Origin: Tolypothrix sp. PCC 7712
Lineage (GTDB): Bacteria; Cyanobacteriota; Cyanobacteriia; Cyanobacteriales; Nostocaceae
Reading direction: 5' to 3'
Assembly (NCBI RefSeq): GCF_025860405.1
Contig: NZ_CP063785.1
Coordinates: forward strand, 3,968,001 to 4,032,000
Length of the DNA stretch: 64,000 nt
A program made the position numbers and the translations under genes. A model generated the notes under the pieces. It saw only the letters and a program-made list of their open reading frames with translations, searched no databases and was not told where the DNA came from. Below are positions 36,719 to 43,879 of the stretch, piece by piece. Within the stretch, counting starts at the first letter, position 1. Each line of letters begins with the position of its first letter.

Positions 36719-37879
36719 ATGGCAAAGGTAATTATAGCAGGAGAAAGACATCTTAGTACTCCTAACCTGCCGCGCACATCTCAACATATATTAATTCGCC
36801 CTAAACAATTTCCTTCAGGAAGGTATCCTTTAGAAAAAATTTGGTATCCCTTAAATAGCTTTAGTTATTGGCAGCCTTTTTGGAAAAAGTTTCAAGTTGT
36901 TCACGCTTTCAATAGAATTGAATATACAAATAAACCTTGGTTCGTTACTTTTGAAGACCATAGATTTTTATATAGAAATCCCCAAAACAAATTAGAAGAA
37001 ATAGCTTATCCAATTTTAAATAACCGTTTAGCACTAAAAAATTGTCAAAAAATAATTGCCATATCTGATTATGCCAAAATGAGGTTTGCAAATCGCGTTT
37101 CAGAATGGAATATTAGCGAGAAATTAAAAAATAAATTAACTGTTATTCATCCTAATTTTGCAATTAAAGCTCATCAGCCTAAAACTTATAAAGATGGCGA
37201 AAACATTGAACTGATATTTGTCGGTAACCATTTAGCGAGAAAAGGTGGAATTGTTGCTTTAAGATTAGCCAAAAAAGCTGAAGCTTTAGGGTTACCTATT
37301 AAGGTACATATTATTTCTAATTTAAGATATGGTTCCGGAGTACCTACAGATTTTCCTGACCAGTCAAAATATACAGCAGATTTAAAGCTATTAGATTTGG
37401 ATAATGTAGTTTTTCATAAAAGTATCCCTAATGAAAAAGTTTTAGATTTACTTGCCCAAAGCCATTTTCAAATTTTAGCTACTTTACATGATACATACGG
37501 CTATAGTGTCCTCGAAGGATTTTCGGTTGCAACTCCGGCAATTACTACCAATATATGCGCCTTACCAGAGTTTGTTCATGATGATGAAAATGGCTATCAC
37601 TTAAAATTACCACTAAATGAAATTCGCCATTGGAATAATTGGTTACATGGGGAAAAAACTAAAACTAATGAATATTGGGAAATATTAAATAGCACCTATG
37701 ATGATTTAGCAGAGCAAGCATTGCAGAAAATCTTACATTTTCTGGAACGAACAGATAAACAAGAACATTATGCATCTCTCAGTGCTGGCGCATTAACTCA
37801 AATGCAAAATTACCATAATGCCGAAAAGCAAAATGAGTTATTTGATAGTTTGTATGCAGAAGCCGCAGCTTTGAACTAG
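36719..37879 (+). CDS. Glycosyltransferase family 4
   Basis: GT-B fold retaining glycosyltransferase (386 aa). The donor-binding C-terminal half has ELIFVGNHLARKGGIVALRL and the ExxxxxxxE-like region YGYSVLEGFSVATPAITTNICALPEFV. The N-terminal half has FEDHRFLYR and KIIAISDYAKMRF. No membrane segment. First of three same-strand glycosyltransferase genes, 20 nt before the next, so probably one operon. Donor and acceptor unknown. Confidence 0.87.
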   Translation: MAKVIIAGERHLSTPNLPRTSQHILIRPKQFPSGRYPLEKIWYPLNSFSYWQPFWKKFQVVHAFNRIEYTNKPWFVTFEDHRFLYRNPQNKLEEIAYPILNNRLALKNCQKIIAISDYAKMRFANRVSEWNISEKLKNKLTVIHPNFAIKAHQPKTYKDGENIELIFVGNHLARKGGIVALRLAKKAEALGLPIKVHIISNLRYGSGVPTDFPDQSKYTADLKLLDLDNVVFHKSIPNEKVLDLLAQSHFQILATLHDTYGYSVLEGFSVATPAITTNICALPEFVHDDENGYHLKLPLNEIRHWNNWLHGEKTKTNEYWEILNSTYDDLAEQALQKILHFLERTDKQEHYASLSAGALTQMQNYHNAEKQNELFDSLYAEAAALN

Positions 37880-37899
37880 GTTATTTTCTATATAAAAAT

Positions 37900-38880
37900 A
37901 TGAGTGATTTACCGTTAATTTCTGTTGTTATTCCTACCTATTATCGTGAAGAAGCTTTACGAGATAGTATTGCAGATATTCTCAAACAAGATTATGCCAA
38001 TTTTGAAGTTATAGTTGTAGACCAAACTCCAAAACATGAACCAGAAATTCAAGCTTATCTCGAAGAAATGGCAACAGCAGGTAAGATTAAATGGTTCCGC
38101 TTAGATTGGGCGAGTTTACCAGGCGCACGAAATTATGGAGTGCGACGGTCAGAGGGTGAAATAATTTTATTTATTGATGATGATGTCCAATTAAAACCCG
38201 GCTTTTTATCAGCCCATGTGAAAAACTATCTGCAAAATCCAGAGGTGGGGGCTGTAGCTGGGAGAGTATTTGACAGAATGAAATTAGGTGATTCTGGGGG
38301 AGATTTGGAAATTGAATATTTACCTCCCCAAGCAATGGACCCTGGAATTGCTTGGTATCATATAGATTTAGTCCACACCATCAAACCCCAGCAGGTATTA
38401 ACTGCGAGGGGTTGTAATATGTCTTTCCGGCGAGAAATTTTTACTAAATATGGGCTGAGATTTGACGAAAGGTTTCGCGGTAGTGCGGTACGGGAAGAAT
38501 CGGATTTTTGTTTGCGGCTGAGACAGACAGGATATAAGATTTGGTACGATCCAGAAGCCGATTTAGTGCATTTGGGTGAAGAAACTGGAGGTTGTCATGA
38601 TATTAGTATGCGATCGCTCCAGTATCAACTCACTTTTTACCACAATCATTTTTTACTGGGGTTGAAGAACCTCACTGTTAGCCAAGCTTTACGTCTATAC
38701 GCCCGTTTATTTGATTGTCACGTCTTGGGGCGACCTCCTTGTCATAAAAGCGGTTCTCCCATCAAAATCGCTACTCGTGGCTTTTTCTATATTCTGGGTT
38801 TTTTCAAGGCTGTGGGGACTGTGATTCAATCATTATGGAATGATGGGCAAATTTACAGTCGGCTTGATCCGGAGTTTTAG
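37900..38880 (+). CDS. Glycosyltransferase family 2
   Basis: GT-A inverting glycosyltransferase (326 aa): opening PLISVVIPTYYREEALRDSI, metal motif FIDDDVQLKPGF (Asp93-95), acceptor region RGCNMSFRREIF, and the catalytic-base motif REESDFCLRL. The C-terminus has amphipathic or hydrophobic stretches (GFFYILGFFKAVGTVIQSLW) that may attach it to the membrane. It follows the GT4 gene by 20 nt. Confidence 0.9.
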   Translation: MSDLPLISVVIPTYYREEALRDSIADILKQDYANFEVIVVDQTPKHEPEIQAYLEEMATAGKIKWFRLDWASLPGARNYGVRRSEGEIILFIDDDVQLKPGFLSAHVKNYLQNPEVGAVAGRVFDRMKLGDSGGDLEIEYLPPQAMDPGIAWYHIDLVHTIKPQQVLTARGCNMSFRREIFTKYGLRFDERFRGSAVREESDFCLRLRQTGYKIWYDPEADLVHLGEETGGCHDISMRSLQYQLTFYHNHFLLGLKNLTVSQALRLYARLFDCHVLGRPPCHKSGSPIKIATRGFFYILGFFKAVGTVIQSLWNDGQIYSRLDPEF

Positions 38881-38956
38881 TTATTTTTGACCGCCGATGG
38901 AAGAGGATAAACGCAGATAAACGCAGATATAGAGAATTCTTATTTAAAAAGTTAAT

Positions 38957-38983
38957 GGTGCGTTAGCGACAGCGTAACGCACC
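38957..38983. repeat. GGTGCGTTA hairpin repeat
   Basis: Arms TGGTGCGTTA/TAACGCACCC around AGCGACAGCG, between two glycosyltransferase genes. Same family as the unit near 4412 and the fragment near 43838. Confidence 0.6.
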
Positions 38984-39007
38984 CTACGTTTATTAATTAA
39001 ATGAAAT

Positions 39008-40183
39008 ATGAAAATTTTAGTTGCTAGTCATACTTATATTGTAGATTTAAACTGTGAAAAGTTACGCGCTTTATCGCAATTAGAACCAGGGATTGAAGTG
39101 ACGGTTGTTGTTCCTAAACGTTGGCGACCTGGTGGTGTCCAAAATAAAGTTATTGAAACTCAATACAGGGATGAAGGTGCATTTAAAATAGTCCCGGTTT
39201 CTAACTTTAGCCAAAATCATCAAGGCTTGCTCACATTTGGGGCTGATTTAATCGCTTTGTTAAAGCAATTTCGTCCCCAAGTGATTCAAGTTGAGCAAGC
39301 CTCTAGGGGGCTAGCTTATACTCAGATGATTATTTTAAATAAAATCTTGGGCTTGCAGGCGAAAAATATATTTTTTACTTGGTGGAATTTGCCGTATGAA
39401 CTCAAATTTCCTGCTAGTTTTTTAGAAAAATTTAACCTAGATAATAGCCACGGCATTATTTCTGGTAATCAGGATGGGGCGGAAGTTTTACGACAGCGAG
39501 GCTACCAGGGGGCGATTAAGGTGATGCCACAGTTGGGTGTCGATGAACGTGTTTTTACTCCCCAAGCTCAACCAGAGTTAGCAGCTAAATTGGGGATTTT
39601 TTCCGATGAATTTGTAGTAGGTTTTGTTGGCAGATTCGTACCAGAAAAGGGGTTGTTAACTCTATTGCAGTCCTTAATATCTATCAAAAATAAACCTTGG
39701 AAATTACTGTTGCTGGGACGAGGGTATTTACAGGCAGAAATACTGAAAATAGCTGCAGAGAATCAAATTCAAGATAGAGTCATAATTATTGAAAGTGTTC
39801 CCCATGATGTAGTGCCACAATATATCAATTTAATGGATACTTTAGTACTGCCATCTGAAACCACTTACAAATTTAAAACTTTAACTGCGGCGGGCTGGAA
39901 AGAACAATTTGGTCATGTAATTATTGAGGCTATGGCTTGTAAAGTGCCTGTGATTGGTTCTAATTCTGGCGAAATTCCTCATGTGATTGGGGATGCTGGT
40001 TTGATTTTTCCAGAAGGTGATGCCCAAGCTTTAGCTAATTGCTTAACGCAATTAATTGATAATCCGGAGTTAAGGCACAAAGTTGGGGCTATGGGTTATC
40101 AAAAAGCAATGGATAAATATACAAATAAGGCTTTGGCGCAGCAGCAATTAGAGTTTTATCGGGGACTTGTTAAGAGTTATTAG
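39008..40183 (+). CDS. Glycosyltransferase family 4
   Basis: GT-B glycosyltransferase (391 aa), with VVGFVGRFVPEKGLLTLLQSL and FGHVIIEAMACKVPVIGSNSGEIPHVIGDAGLIFPEGD, the classic GT4 donor site with the EX7E pair. The N-terminal acceptor half contains FRPQVIQVEQASRGLAYTQM. Likely part of exopolysaccharide assembly with its neighbours. A small transposable element has landed directly at its 3' end; the 9-bp target duplication (40179-40187) includes the stop codon TAG, and the reading frame is unchanged. Confidence 0.92.
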   Translation: MKILVASHTYIVDLNCEKLRALSQLEPGIEVTVVVPKRWRPGGVQNKVIETQYRDEGAFKIVPVSNFSQNHQGLLTFGADLIALLKQFRPQVIQVEQASRGLAYTQMIILNKILGLQAKNIFFTWWNLPYELKFPASFLEKFNLDNSHGIISGNQDGAEVLRQRGYQGAIKVMPQLGVDERVFTPQAQPELAAKLGIFSDEFVVGFVGRFVPEKGLLTLLQSLISIKNKPWKLLLLGRGYLQAEILKIAAENQIQDRVIIIESVPHDVVPQYINLMDTLVLPSETTYKFKTLTAAGWKEQFGHVIIEAMACKVPVIGSNSGEIPHVIGDAGLIFPEGDAQALANCLTQLIDNPELRHKVGAMGYQKAMDKYTNKALAQQQLEFYRGLVKSY

Positions 40184-40187
40184 AGAT

Positions 40188-40731
40188 TAATATGCTTGGG
40201 TTAAGCTTATTAGTGATTGATTTGTCACTTATTCAAGAAGCCAGAAGAATTGGGGGATTCTCCCCCAAACCCCCGATTGGGTGACGGTTGCGTCCCCCAA
40301 ACCCCCTCCAAAATTATTGATCTGTTTTTTTTGTTGAGTAACTAGTACTCTGGGGCGTAAATAGCGCAAAGTTGGCGGTGTCGGTTTCCGTCCCGCCAAA
40401 CTTTGTAAGAGAAACAGACAATCTGTAATTTGTTAAAAGGCTGGTGGTATAAGTATTCTTTCTTTTGACTTTTGACTTTTGACCGTGCCAATTTTAGATT
40501 TTAGATTGCCGATTTTAGATTTTTTTGGTTCATGCCTCACCCCTTGTGGGTGAAACAAATCCAAAATCCAAAATCCAAAATCCTCAAGCCCTGCACCCTT
40601 GTGGTCGGGGTCAATCCAAAATCCAAAATCCAAAATCCAAAATCGTTTGACTTTTGACTTTTTACTTTTGCCTTGTTGTACTAGTTTTTTGGTTTTGTTA
40701 TCAATTAATTTTCTTAACTGAACTGTATTTT
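40188..40731. mobile_element. MITE-like element, copy L, interrupted by a second insertion
   Basis: Element running from TAATATGCTTGGGTTAAG to CTTAACTGAACTGTATTTT, flanked by exact 9-bp direct repeats ATTAGAGAT (40179-40187 and 40732-40740). Without the 333-bp insert (40347-40679) and one ACTAGT copy it is about 205 bp, matching the copy at 43588-43791 in opposite orientation. The interior has two overlapping palindromes (GGGGGATTCTCCCCC and a GGGTGACGG segment). Imperfect terminal inverted repeats; no coding capacity. Its host gap 40184-40812 holds no gene. Confidence 0.8.
40347..40679. mobile_element. 333-bp insertion within the MITE-like element
   Basis: Bounded on both sides by ACTAGT (40341-40346 and 40680-40685), whereas the uninterrupted copy reads AACTACTT at this point. 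It carries a hairpin CAAAGTTGGCGG/CCGCCAAACTTTG (40367-40405) and STRR runs of TTTTGAC and AATCCAA heptamers. No terminal inverted repeat is evident, so how it moved is unclear. Confidence 0.6.
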
Positions 40732-40812
40732 ATTAGAGATTGTTGAATTTTATTTTTTAACGCAAAGGGGTGCGGAGATTTTATCAGAGCTATTTATGTT
40801 AAGGATAAAATT

Positions 40813-41973
40813 ATGAAAGTATTACATATTGTTCCTTCTATTTCTCTTATTTATGGCGGCCCTAGTCAAATGGTATTAGGGTTGGCTCCTGCTTTGGCAA
40901 AGGAGGGGGTGGAAGTTACGGTAATTACAACTGATAGTAATGGCGATACTGGACAAAAACCTTTAGATGTTCCTTTAAATACAGCGATAAAACAAGATGG
41001 TTATGAAATTATCTATTTCCGTTGTGCGCCATTTCGTCGTTATAAGTTTTCGCTAGATTTACTTAAGTGGTTAAAACGTCACGCTCGTGAGTATGATATA
41101 GCCCATATTCATGCTTTATTTTCTCCTGTTAGTAGTGCGGCTGCAACTGTTTGCCGTCAACAAAAGTTACCTTATATTTTGCGTCCTTTAGGAACTCTCG
41201 ATCCATCTGATTTACGCAAGAAAAAGTTATTAAAACAGCTTTATGCTGCAATTATTGAACGTCAAAATATAGCTGGTGCGGCGGCTATTCATTTTACTAG
41301 TGATCAAGAAGCAAAAATATCAGCCAGATTTGGGGTAGCGACGCAAGATTTGGTGATTCCTTTGGGTGTGGTTCCGCCACAATTAGCAACACATCAGCAA
41401 AAATTGGCAATTCCCCAGGATGTACCTGTAATATTATTTATGTCGCGAATTGACCCCAAAAAAGGGTTGAATTTGTTAATTCCGGCGCTAGAAAAGCTGT
41501 TAACTGCTGGTCGTAATTTTCACTTTGTCTTAGCTGGGACAAATCCCCAAGATCCAGATTATGAACAAAGTATCATTTCTCAAATTCAAAATTCACCACT
41601 GCGATCGCACACTACAATTACTGGCTTTGTTACAGGTGAGTTAAAAGCTAGTTTACTGCAAGCTGCCGATGTCTTCGTTTTGCCTTCCTACTATGAAAAC
41701 TTTGGTATTGCAGTGGCTGAGGCGATGGTAGCCGGGATACCTGTGGTAATTTCCGATCAGGTGCATATTTGTCACCAGGTGAGTGAAAGCGAATCGGGAT
41801 GGGTTGGGGAGTTAGATGTACAGGTATTAGTCAATTTACTACAAACAGCCTTGCAAAACCCGGCAGAACGCCAGCGTCGGGGACTCAACGCCCAGCAATA
41901 TGCATTACAACATTACAGCTGGAATGCGATCGCTCGTCAAATGATTTCAGCATACCAGCAGATTCTACGTTAA
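40813..41973 (+). CDS. Glycosyltransferase family 4
   Basis: GT-B glycosyltransferase (386 aa). Starts MKVLHIVPSISLIYGGPSQMVLGLA, the Gly-rich acceptor/donor loop of GT4 enzymes, with HIHALFSPVSSAAATVCRQ, VILFMSRIDPKKGLNLLIPAL and YENFGIAVAEAMVAGIPVVISDQ as donor site. Complete. Separated from the other three glycosyltransferase genes by the nested mobile elements; it may once have been in the same operon. Confidence 0.92.
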   Translation: MKVLHIVPSISLIYGGPSQMVLGLAPALAKEGVEVTVITTDSNGDTGQKPLDVPLNTAIKQDGYEIIYFRCAPFRRYKFSLDLLKWLKRHAREYDIAHIHALFSPVSSAAATVCRQQKLPYILRPLGTLDPSDLRKKKLLKQLYAAIIERQNIAGAAAIHFTSDQEAKISARFGVATQDLVIPLGVVPPQLATHQQKLAIPQDVPVILFMSRIDPKKGLNLLIPALEKLLTAGRNFHFVLAGTNPQDPDYEQSIISQIQNSPLRSHTTITGFVTGELKASLLQAADVFVLPSYYENFGIAVAEAMVAGIPVVISDQVHICHQVSESESGWVGELDVQVLVNLLQTALQNPAERQRRGLNAQQYALQHYSWNAIARQMISAYQQILR

Positions 41974-42100
41974 CAACGTTGTTCCATACCCCCCATGCCC
42001 AATGCCCCATGCCCTATTTTTATTGAGCTTCTTTACACGAAATTACGTAAAATCACATTTCTTTACCAGCCACTTAACCCGATTGGTGAACCGGGGTTTT

Positions 42101-42115
42101 ATGTGACGATCACAT
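42101..42115. promoter_or_regulatory. Palindrome ATGTGACGATCACAT before the peroxiredoxin gene
   Basis: Perfect 6-bp inverted repeat with a 3-bp centre, 40 nt upstream of the peroxiredoxin start. The half-site TGTGA resembles CRP-type sites, but those have six bases between halves, so a CRP assignment is not supported. Candidate operator for an unknown regulator. Confidence 0.45.
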
Positions 42116-42155
42116 AGTAGAATACTTAATGCCTTTCTAATTACAGGAAGTTCTC

Positions 42156-42794
42156 ATGACTCTCCGTCTAGGTGATACAGTACCCAACTTTACGCAAGCC
42201 TCTACACACGGCGACATAAATTTTTACGAATGGGCAGGTGACAGCTGGGTTGTGCTGTTTTCACACCCTGCTGACTATACACCTGTTTGCACCACTGAAC
42301 TAGGTACAGTTGCCAAGCTGAAACCAGAATTTGACAAGCGCAATGTCAAAGCGATCGCTCTCAGCGTTGATGATGTAGAATCCCATAACGGATGGGTGGG
42401 TGATATTGAAGAAACCCAAAACACTACTCTCAACTACCCAATTTTGGCAGATGCAGATCGTAAGGTTTCTGACCTTTACGATATGATTCATCCTAATGCC
42501 AACGCAGCAGTGACAGTGCGATCTGTTTTTGTTATTGATCCCAATAAAAAGCTACGTCTGAGTTTCACATACCCTCCTAGCACAGGACGCAACTTTGATG
42601 AACTGTTGCGGGTAATTGATTCTCTGCAACTGACAGATAATTACAGCGTGGCGACACCAGCTGACTGGAAAGACGGGGATAAGGTTGTAATTGTTCCCTC
42701 ACTTAAAGATCCAGAAGTGCTGAAGGAGAAATTCCCCAAAGGTTACGAGGTAGTTAAACCCTATCTGCGCTTGACTCCTCAGCCTAACAAGTAA
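42156..42794 (+). CDS. 1-Cys peroxiredoxin (Prx6 type)
   Basis: Reduces hydrogen peroxide and alkyl hydroperoxides in the cytoplasm. 212 aa with the peroxidatic site HPADYTPVCTTELG (Cys45) and no resolving Cys elsewhere, plus the long C-terminal domain (VVIVPSLKDPEVLKEKFPKGYEVVKPYLRLTPQP) typical of Prx6. Preceded by AGGAAG. A palindrome lies 40 nt upstream and a terminator-like hairpin follows, so it is a single-gene unit. Confidence 0.95.
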   Translation: MTLRLGDTVPNFTQASTHGDINFYEWAGDSWVVLFSHPADYTPVCTTELGTVAKLKPEFDKRNVKAIALSVDDVESHNGWVGDIEETQNTTLNYPILADADRKVSDLYDMIHPNANAAVTVRSVFVIDPNKKLRLSFTYPPSTGRNFDELLRVIDSLQLTDNYSVATPADWKDGDKVVIVPSLKDPEVLKEKFPKGYEVVKPYLRLTPQPNK

Positions 42795-42822
42795 GTCTTA
42801 TTACTTCAAACTTTTTGCTGTT

Positions 42823-42850
42823 AAGGCGCGAAGGTAAAACTTTGCGCCTT
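42823..42850 (+). terminator. Terminator-like hairpin after the peroxiredoxin gene
   Basis: Stem AAGGCGC/GCGCCTT with an inner AAG/CTT pairing, followed by TTGCTTGTTT, 28 nt after the peroxiredoxin stop codon. Confidence 0.65.
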
Positions 42851-42897
42851 TGCTTGTTTAGGTCAGAATAAAGATAAAAGTTAGTCTGGTAAGCATT

Positions 42898-43482
42898 ATG
42901 TTCTCATCTCCCTTGGTGTTGCAAATTCCGCCATCAATGCAAATGACAGACGAACAATTCTTTGAGTTTTGTCAGGTGAATCGCGATTTACGCATTGAGC
43001 GTAATAATTTAGGAGAAATATCGATTATGCCGCCTACAGGTTCAGAATCAGGGAATCGTAACTTTAATATTGCCTTACAGCTAGGAGTTTGGGCAGAACA
43101 AGATGGTACTGGTATTTGTTTTGACTCCAGTACAGGGTTTAAGCTATCAACAGGTGCAGATAGATCCCCGGATGCTTCTTGGATGAAATTGGAACGGTGG
43201 AATAGTCTTTCCCCCGTACAGCAAGAAAAGTTTGCGCCTATTTGTCCAGATTTTGTGATTGAATTGCGATCGCCTAGCGATAATCTCCAACCTCTCAAAG
43301 ACAAGATGGAAGAATATATGCGGGAACCTGGGGTACAGTTAGGCTGGTTAATTGATCGCAAACATCGTCAAGTTTATATTTATCGTCCTGGTAACCCAGC
43401 AGAATGTTTAGATCATCCTGATACTATTAGCGGCGATCCTGTGTTACCTGGTTTCGTTTTGAATATGAGTAAGGTTTGGTAG
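42898..43482 (+). CDS. Uma2 family (DUF820) protein
   Basis: A 194-aa member of the Uma2/DUF820 family, a PD-(D/E)xK nuclease-like fold greatly expanded in cyanobacteria. Visible signature: MTDEQFFEFCQVNRDLRIERN, SGNRNFNIALQLGVWAEQ, SSTGFKLSTGADRSPDASWM (Asp), then CPDFVIELRSPSDNLQPLKDKMEEYM (Asp, Glu, Lys) and GWLIDRKHRQVYIY. Its function in these genomes is not known. It lies between the two MITE-like elements, on the same strand as the peroxiredoxin gene. Confidence 0.9.
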   Translation: MFSSPLVLQIPPSMQMTDEQFFEFCQVNRDLRIERNNLGEISIMPPTGSESGNRNFNIALQLGVWAEQDGTGICFDSSTGFKLSTGADRSPDASWMKLERWNSLSPVQQEKFAPICPDFVIELRSPSDNLQPLKDKMEEYMREPGVQLGWLIDRKHRQVYIYRPGNPAECLDHPDTISGDPVLPGFVLNMSKVW

Positions 43483-43587
43483 TATCAATTATGAGTTATA
43501 AATTATTAATAATTTATATTAACGCTTAAATTCATCTGCGTTTATCTGTGTTCATCTTCTTCTATCTGCGGTTAATTTCCTTATATT

Positions 43588-43791
43588 AAAATACAGTTCA
43601 GTTAAGAAAATTAATTGATAACAAAACCAAAAAAGTAGTTACTCGACAAAAAAACAGAAGAATAATTTTGGAGGGGGTTTGGGGGACGCAACCGTCACCC
43701 AATCGGGGGTTTGGGGGAGAATCCCCCAATTTACCTAGCTTTTTTAATAAGTGACAAATCAATCGCTAATGAGCTTAACCCAAGCATATTA
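43588..43791. mobile_element. MITE-like element, copy R (uninterrupted)
   Basis: 204-bp element from AAAATACAGTTCAGTTAAG to CTTAACCCAAGCATATTA, flanked by exact 9-bp direct repeats CCTTATATT (43579-43587 and 43792-43800). It is the reverse complement of the element at 40188-40731 without the latter's insert. The interior forms a strong foldback (GGGGGTTTGGGGGA...). The rest of the 43483-43879 gap holds no gene, only a GGTGCGTTA-family fragment near 43838. Confidence 0.85.
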
Positions 43792-43879
43792 CCTTATATT
43801 GCTAATGAGATTAGCAATAAATATGTTAAGTTCAGCTTCGCTATAACGCACCCTACTATTTATCCAAAATATTATAATT

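Noticed and set aside
42101..42115. CRP/SyCRP1 binding site
   Set aside because: Half-sites match TGTGA/TCACA but the spacing is 3, not 6, bases.
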